DNA of 16,907 nucleotides, taken from positions 1 to 16,907 of the forward strand of contig JABDJY010000390.1 of NCBI GenBank assembly GCA_013003285.1, given 5' to 3'. Under the pieces are notes generated by a model that saw nothing but the letters and a program-made list of their open reading frames with translations, was not told the DNA's origin and ran no database searches. Origin of the DNA: Alphaproteobacteria bacterium. Lineage in GTDB: Bacteria; Pseudomonadota; Alphaproteobacteria; UBA6615. Position numbers and translations under genes: made by a program. This document shows, one piece after another, positions 14,137 through 16,907 of this stretch (the first letter of the stretch is position 1; every line of letters begins with the position of its first letter).

Positions 14137-14751
14137 ATGTATACACCCGACGCCTTTGCCGAGACCGAGCTGGATAGTCTGCACGACCTGATCGAGAGTT
14201 ATAATTTCGGCATGCTGATCTGTCATGGCGAACCGACGCCGCTGGTGTCGCACCTGCCCTTCGTGCTCGACCGGTTGCAGGGTCCCAACGGCACGTTGCA
14301 GGCCCATATGGCGCGCGCCAACCCCCAGTGGCAATGCTTCGACGGCGATGTGCTGGCGGTGTTCCGCGGCCCCCACGCCTATGTCTCGCCAAGTTGGTAC
14401 ACGCCCGACGCGCCCGCCGTGCCGACGTGGAACTACGCCGTCGTTGAGGCGTACGGCACGCCGCGTATGGTTGAGAATCCGCAGGCGCTTCGTGCCCAGC
14501 AGGAACGGCTGGTCGCCGCCAATGAGGCCGGCCGGTCGCCATCGTGGAATATGGACAGCCAGCCGGCGGCCTATATAGATGGCATGCTCAAAGGCATCGT
14601 CGCATTTGAGATTCCGATCGACCGGTTGGAGGGCAAGTTCAAGCTAAGCCAGAACCGCTCGGCGACCGACCAACGGCAAGTCGCCGAAGCGCTCGGCGAA
14701 AGCGGATCAGAGGACGGTTTGGCGCTGTCACGGTTGATGGATGCAGAATGA
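14137..14751 (+). CDS. FMN-binding negative transcriptional regulator-like protein (PaiB family)
   Basis: A 204-residue protein of the PaiB/FMN_bind_2 family, a split-barrel flavin-binding fold. Family blocks are MYTPDAFAE at the start, PTPLVSHLPFVLDR (about 37-50), PHAYVSPSWY, VPTWNYAVVEAYG, and GIVAFEIPIDRLEGKFKLSQNR near the C-terminus. PaiB of Bacillus was described as a regulator of sporulation and protease genes. In proteobacteria the family may be flavin-linked enzymes, so a regulator role should not be assumed. The start at 14137 has GGAGGAAAGG immediately upstream. A longer frame from 14074 is the translated tandem repeat and is rejected. Confidence 0.9.
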   Translation: MYTPDAFAETELDSLHDLIESYNFGMLICHGEPTPLVSHLPFVLDRLQGPNGTLQAHMARANPQWQCFDGDVLAVFRGPHAYVSPSWYTPDAPAVPTWNYAVVEAYGTPRMVENPQALRAQQERLVAANEAGRSPSWNMDSQPAAYIDGMLKGIVAFEIPIDRLEGKFKLSQNRSATDQRQVAEALGESGSEDGLALSRLMDAE

Positions 14752-14798
14752 AGAACGTCGTGAGTTACGCTTAGTCGTCAGACTGACAATCACTACAA

Positions 14799-15170
14799 TC
14801 AGTCACAGTCAAAATCACCGCCAAAGACGTCGCCGCCAGAATCATTGCCACGAAATATATAACTCAAAACCGTCAGAATGATCGCGACCATCTGAAACAA
14901 CACGAAACAAACGGCCGACCTACCCAAAACAGACTCGCTGTCGGCAAAGGGGACCGCCAGGTTATCGAACAATGCACTGCATACGGCAATCGCATCGAAA
15001 CCAAATGGCGGCGTCCCAGCCAGGGCGCCGAACAATAGGAAAATTAGGGCACCCCAGAGAAAACCATAGGCCACCGCCTGCCAAAATGTCTTCGCCAATG
15101 AACCGCCGAGATAAATACTCCCCAACAGCCCAACCACCAAAACGATCAATGCAACGACTTCCAGTGCCAT
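14799..15170 (-). CDS. Small membrane protein, fourth member of the tandem paralogue array (D)
   Basis: A 123-residue protein of unknown function. Two N-terminal hydrophobic segments (about 3-20 and 33-50) contain AKTFWQAVAYGFLWGALIFLL, which lines up with KTLWRGIKYGFLWGLLIFAL of the member at 15619-15897. A third segment near 90-107 is followed by an Asp/Gly-rich acidic tail ending in CD. It is the most diverged copy, longer in the middle, with a region (CSALFDNLAVPF) not seen in the others. The start ATG at 15170 lacks a clear ribosome site. I do not recognise a named family. Confidence 0.65.
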   Translation of the reverse strand: MALEVVALIVLVVGLLGSIYLGGSLAKTFWQAVAYGFLWGALIFLLFGALAGTPPFGFDAIAVCSALFDNLAVPFADSESVLGRSAVCFVLFQMVAIILTVLSYIFRGNDSGGDVFGGDFDCD

Positions 15171-15270
15171 TCGATCAATTCAACATTTCTGGGCTAATTC
15201 GCATTGAACGCGCCAATGGCGGCTACCCGGCGTCTGCCCATTATTTCATCGCGCGCATTACGACGCACGG

Positions 15271-15540
15271 TCATGAACCTCTCCCAATAATATAGCCGCA
15301 GATTACAATGACGACCGGCCCGACCAGGTGAAATACGAGGCCCATAGCCAGTTCTTCGATTCCATACCGTCCCAGTCCCACCAGGGAGATCGACAATACA
15401 AACATTAAAAGCCCCGACAGGAAGCCGTATTCTATACCCCGCAGAAGCGTCTTGGAGATAAAACCAATTCCGAAACATCCCACCAGCTTAACGATGAATA
15501 TGACCGCGACGGCGAATCCCGGATCTTCTCCTTCAAACAT
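15271..15540 (-). CDS. Small membrane protein, third member of the array (C)
   Basis: An 89-residue, three-helix protein: a hydrophobic N-terminal segment, SKTLLRGIEYGFLSGLLMFVLSISLVG (about 29-55), and HLVGPVVIVICGYIIG near the end. It is close to the neighbour B both in protein and at the DNA level, and similarity continues into both flanks, so the pair arose by a local segmental duplication. Relative to B it has one extra nucleotide near the 3' end, which shifts the frame and stops the protein at a TGA inside what is coding sequence in B. Function unknown. Confidence 0.65.
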   Translation of the reverse strand: MFEGEDPGFAVAVIFIVKLVGCFGIGFISKTLLRGIEYGFLSGLLMFVLSISLVGLGRYGIEELAMGLVFHLVGPVVIVICGYIIGRGS

Positions 15541-15618
15541 ACCCAGCCGCGTTAATTGGCATAGAACAAGACTCGGAAGACAGACTGCCGGTGTCCTGCC
15601 ATTTCGCCCATCGCGTCA

Positions 15619-15897
15619 TTAGGCACGGTCATAAACCCATCCCGAAATGCGGGCGCAGATTACGATGATGACCGCCCCAATCTGGTGAAACACGAGGCCT
15701 ATAACCAACTCATCGATTCCATACCGGCGCAGCCCCACCAGGGAGATCGACAGTGCAAATATTAGAAGCCCCCACAGAAAGCCGTATTTTATCCCCCGCC
15801 AAAGCGTCTTGGTGAAGAAACCAAAACCGGTACAGCCGACTATGGTGATGGGGTTGGCGGCCAAATCGAAGGCTGTCAGGAGAATATCCGGCACCAT
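15619..15897 (-). CDS. Small membrane protein, second member of the array (B)
   Basis: A 92-residue protein of unknown function with three hydrophobic stretches: DLAANPITIVGCTGFGFF (about 11-28), YGFLWGLLIFALSISLVG (38-55) and LVFHQIGAVIIVICARI (68-84). The short charged linker between the first two, TKTLWRGIK, is the most conserved part of the family in this window. The start ATG at 15897 is about 33 nt downstream of the predicted transcription start of the strong promoter at 15938-15966. Stop TAA. Confidence 0.68.
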   Translation of the reverse strand: MVPDILLTAFDLAANPITIVGCTGFGFFTKTLWRGIKYGFLWGLLIFALSISLVGLRRYGIDELVIGLVFHQIGAVIIVICARISGWVYDRA

Positions 15898-15937
15898 CCG
15901 ACTAGCCCAACTTCACTACAAAAAACCTCATAGGTTG

Positions 15938-15966
15938 TATATAATAGTATTATACACCTTTATCAA
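15938..15966 (-). promoter_or_regulatory. Strong sigma-70-like promoter with overlapping palindrome
   Basis: On the minus strand TTGATA (15966-15961) is followed after exactly 17 nt by TATATA (15943-15938), five of six matches at each box. A 15-bp perfect palindrome, TATAATAGTATTATA (15940-15954), covers the -10 and half the spacer and would be well placed as an operator. The promoter should drive the gene at 15619-15897 and probably the two behind it. Confidence 0.6.
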
Positions 15967-16053
15967 GGAGTTCCCTGCACCACAGCACGAAGCGGGGACG
16001 GCTCTGTAGACAGTCTCGTACTTGCGAAATTAATGCCGAAAGTTAGGCGCGCG

Positions 16054-16437
16054 CTATTTCACCCGGCGCAGGCGCGGTGGTGGTTTCTGAGCGCCATTGC
16101 TTCTGCCCTGCCCGCCGCCGCTGCCACCGGGGCCCTGCCCCCGGCGCAACAAGCGGTAGAGATAGAACACGCCGACGGTGATGATGATCGCGCCGACCAG
16201 GTGAAGTCCGAGGCGCACTGCCAGGGTATCGAATTGCAGCGGTTGGGGACTGCCCAGGGCGATGGAGAAAATGAAGATCGCCACACCCCACAGAAAGCCA
16301 TATTTCAGCGCCCGCCACAGGGTCTGAGAGTACACGCCGAGGCCGATATAACCGACCAGGGCGAAGGGGTTGGCGGCCAACTCGATGGCGCCGTTTAGGT
16401 ATTCCAGTATCACCCGCTTAATCCGATCTATCTGCAA
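16054..16437 (-). CDS. Small membrane protein, first member of the array (A)
   Basis: Up to 127 residues of unknown function. IELAANPFALVGYIGLGVYSQ, TLWRALKYGFLWGVAIFIFSIAL and LHLVGAIIITVGVFYLY are hydrophobic segments that align with B. It differs in having a Gly/Ser/Gln-rich then basic C-terminal tail of about 30 residues, likely cytoplasmic. The longest frame starts at a TTG (16437). A GTG at 16413 aligns exactly with the Met of B and may be the real start. It ends in TAG. About 90 bp separate it from the promoter of B, so it may be transcribed on its own. Confidence 0.65.
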   Translation of the reverse strand: MQIDRIKRVILEYLNGAIELAANPFALVGYIGLGVYSQTLWRALKYGFLWGVAIFIFSIALGSPQPLQFDTLAVRLGLHLVGAIIITVGVFYLYRLLRRGQGPGGSGGGQGRSNGAQKPPPRLRRVK

Positions 16438-16513
16438 TTCTCAAGTGGCGCCGACCCTATGACATCGACTCGCGGCGCGCCAAGTTTGTGGTCTCGCCGC
16501 CGCGCCTCGGCTT

Positions 16514-16522
16514 TGGTATAAT
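16514..16522 (+). promoter_or_regulatory. Extended -10 promoter of the dioxygenase gene
   Basis: TGGTATAAT is a complete extended -10 element (TGn followed by TATAAT). No good -35 is seen at the usual distance, as is common for extended -10 promoters. It lies about 44 nt before the start codon at 16566. Confidence 0.45.
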
Positions 16523-16565
16523 CGCCGGCGATTAACAACCACCCCGTTCAAGCGGTAGATGCGCC

Positions 16566-16907
16566 ATGAAACTAACCAGCGAACAACTCGCCGAATTCGA
16601 CCAGGAGGGTTGGGTCTTCCTGCCCGATGTCTTCTCGCAAGAAGAAATCGACGTGCTGATGGGCGAAGTGCCAAAAATCTTCGCCATGCGCCGCGACGAG
16701 GTATGGCGCGAAAAAGACGGCGAGGCCGTCCGCACCGCCTTCGCCGCCCATACCTATAACGAGGCGTTTCGCCGTCTGGGCGCCCATCCGCGCCTGCTCG
16801 AGCCGGTGATGCAGCTGGTCGACGGGCCGGTCTATACCCACCAGTTCAAGATCAACGGCAAGGCCGCCTTCGACGGCGATGTCTGGCAGTGGCACCAGGA
16901 TTACGGC
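16566..16907 (+). CDS. Phytanoyl-CoA dioxygenase (PhyH) family protein, N-terminal part
   Basis: The first 114 residues of a non-haem Fe(II)/2-oxoglutarate oxygenase, cut by the end of the window. LTSEQLAEFDQEGWVFLPDVF (about 3-23) is the usual PhyH opening. VYTHQFKINGKAAFDG (about 88-103) is the beta strand before the metal site, and WHQDYG provides the first two iron ligands, H110 and D112, as HxD. The distal His and the Arg that binds 2-oxoglutarate would lie beyond the window. Ectoine hydroxylase and phytanoyl-CoA hydroxylase belong to this family, and the substrate cannot be set from this fragment. Confidence 0.88.
   Translation, partial: MKLTSEQLAEFDQEGWVFLPDVFSQEEIDVLMGEVPKIFAMRRDEVWREKDGEAVRTAFAAHTYNEAFRRLGAHPRLLEPVMQLVDGPVYTHQFKINGKAAFDGDVWQWHQDYG

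Overview
The window is a GC-rich stretch of chromosome from an alphaproteobacterium, most likely of the Rhodospirillales or a related uncultured marine lineage. The evidence is the high-GC codon use, the gene order chorismate mutase-hisC-tyrA next to metX-metW, and an alphaproteobacterial sdhCDAB operon with a typical SdhB N-terminus. Most genes are core metabolism. There are no transposases, phage genes, tRNAs, rRNAs or CRISPR arrays.

Layout. At 3-554 is the end of a DUF2125 protein. At 568-3508 a minus-strand operon encodes a chorismate mutase fusion, a HisC-type aminotransferase and TyrA, which together cover the chorismate-to-tyrosine/phenylalanine branch. It diverges from metX-metW (3663-5539, methionine synthesis) through two back-to-back promoters. 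metX carries an in-frame amber codon at codon 199, where the family has serine, and the missing catalytic Asp and His lie intact downstream. Then come a methyltransferase gene (minus strand, overlapping the metW end), a glutathione S-transferase, a DUF985 cupin, a LysE-family exporter and a pdxY-type pyridoxal kinase. At 10590-14009 is the succinate dehydrogenase operon sdhCDAB, closed by a clear terminator. A PaiB-like FMN-binding protein follows, preceded by a 16-nt tandem repeat. At 14799-16437 four small paralogous membrane proteins lie in tandem on the minus strand in a more AT-rich segment. The window ends inside a phytanoyl-CoA dioxygenase family gene.

The most unusual region is the 1.5 kb between pdxY and sdhC (9065-10589), which has no credible protein gene. 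Read on the minus strand, about 9246-10260 is purine-rich and packed with hairpins. Seven of them are closed by the extra-stable C(UUCG)G tetraloop, several have G-U pairs that work only on the minus strand, and the stretch ends in a long hairpin with a T-rich tail. I interpret it as an approximately 1 kb structured non-coding RNA that I cannot assign to a known family (not RNase P, tmRNA, SRP RNA or a group II intron, as far as I can judge by eye). A plus-strand intrinsic terminator faces it at 9185-9218.

Everything here is read by eye. No database search, folding calculation or alignment was run.
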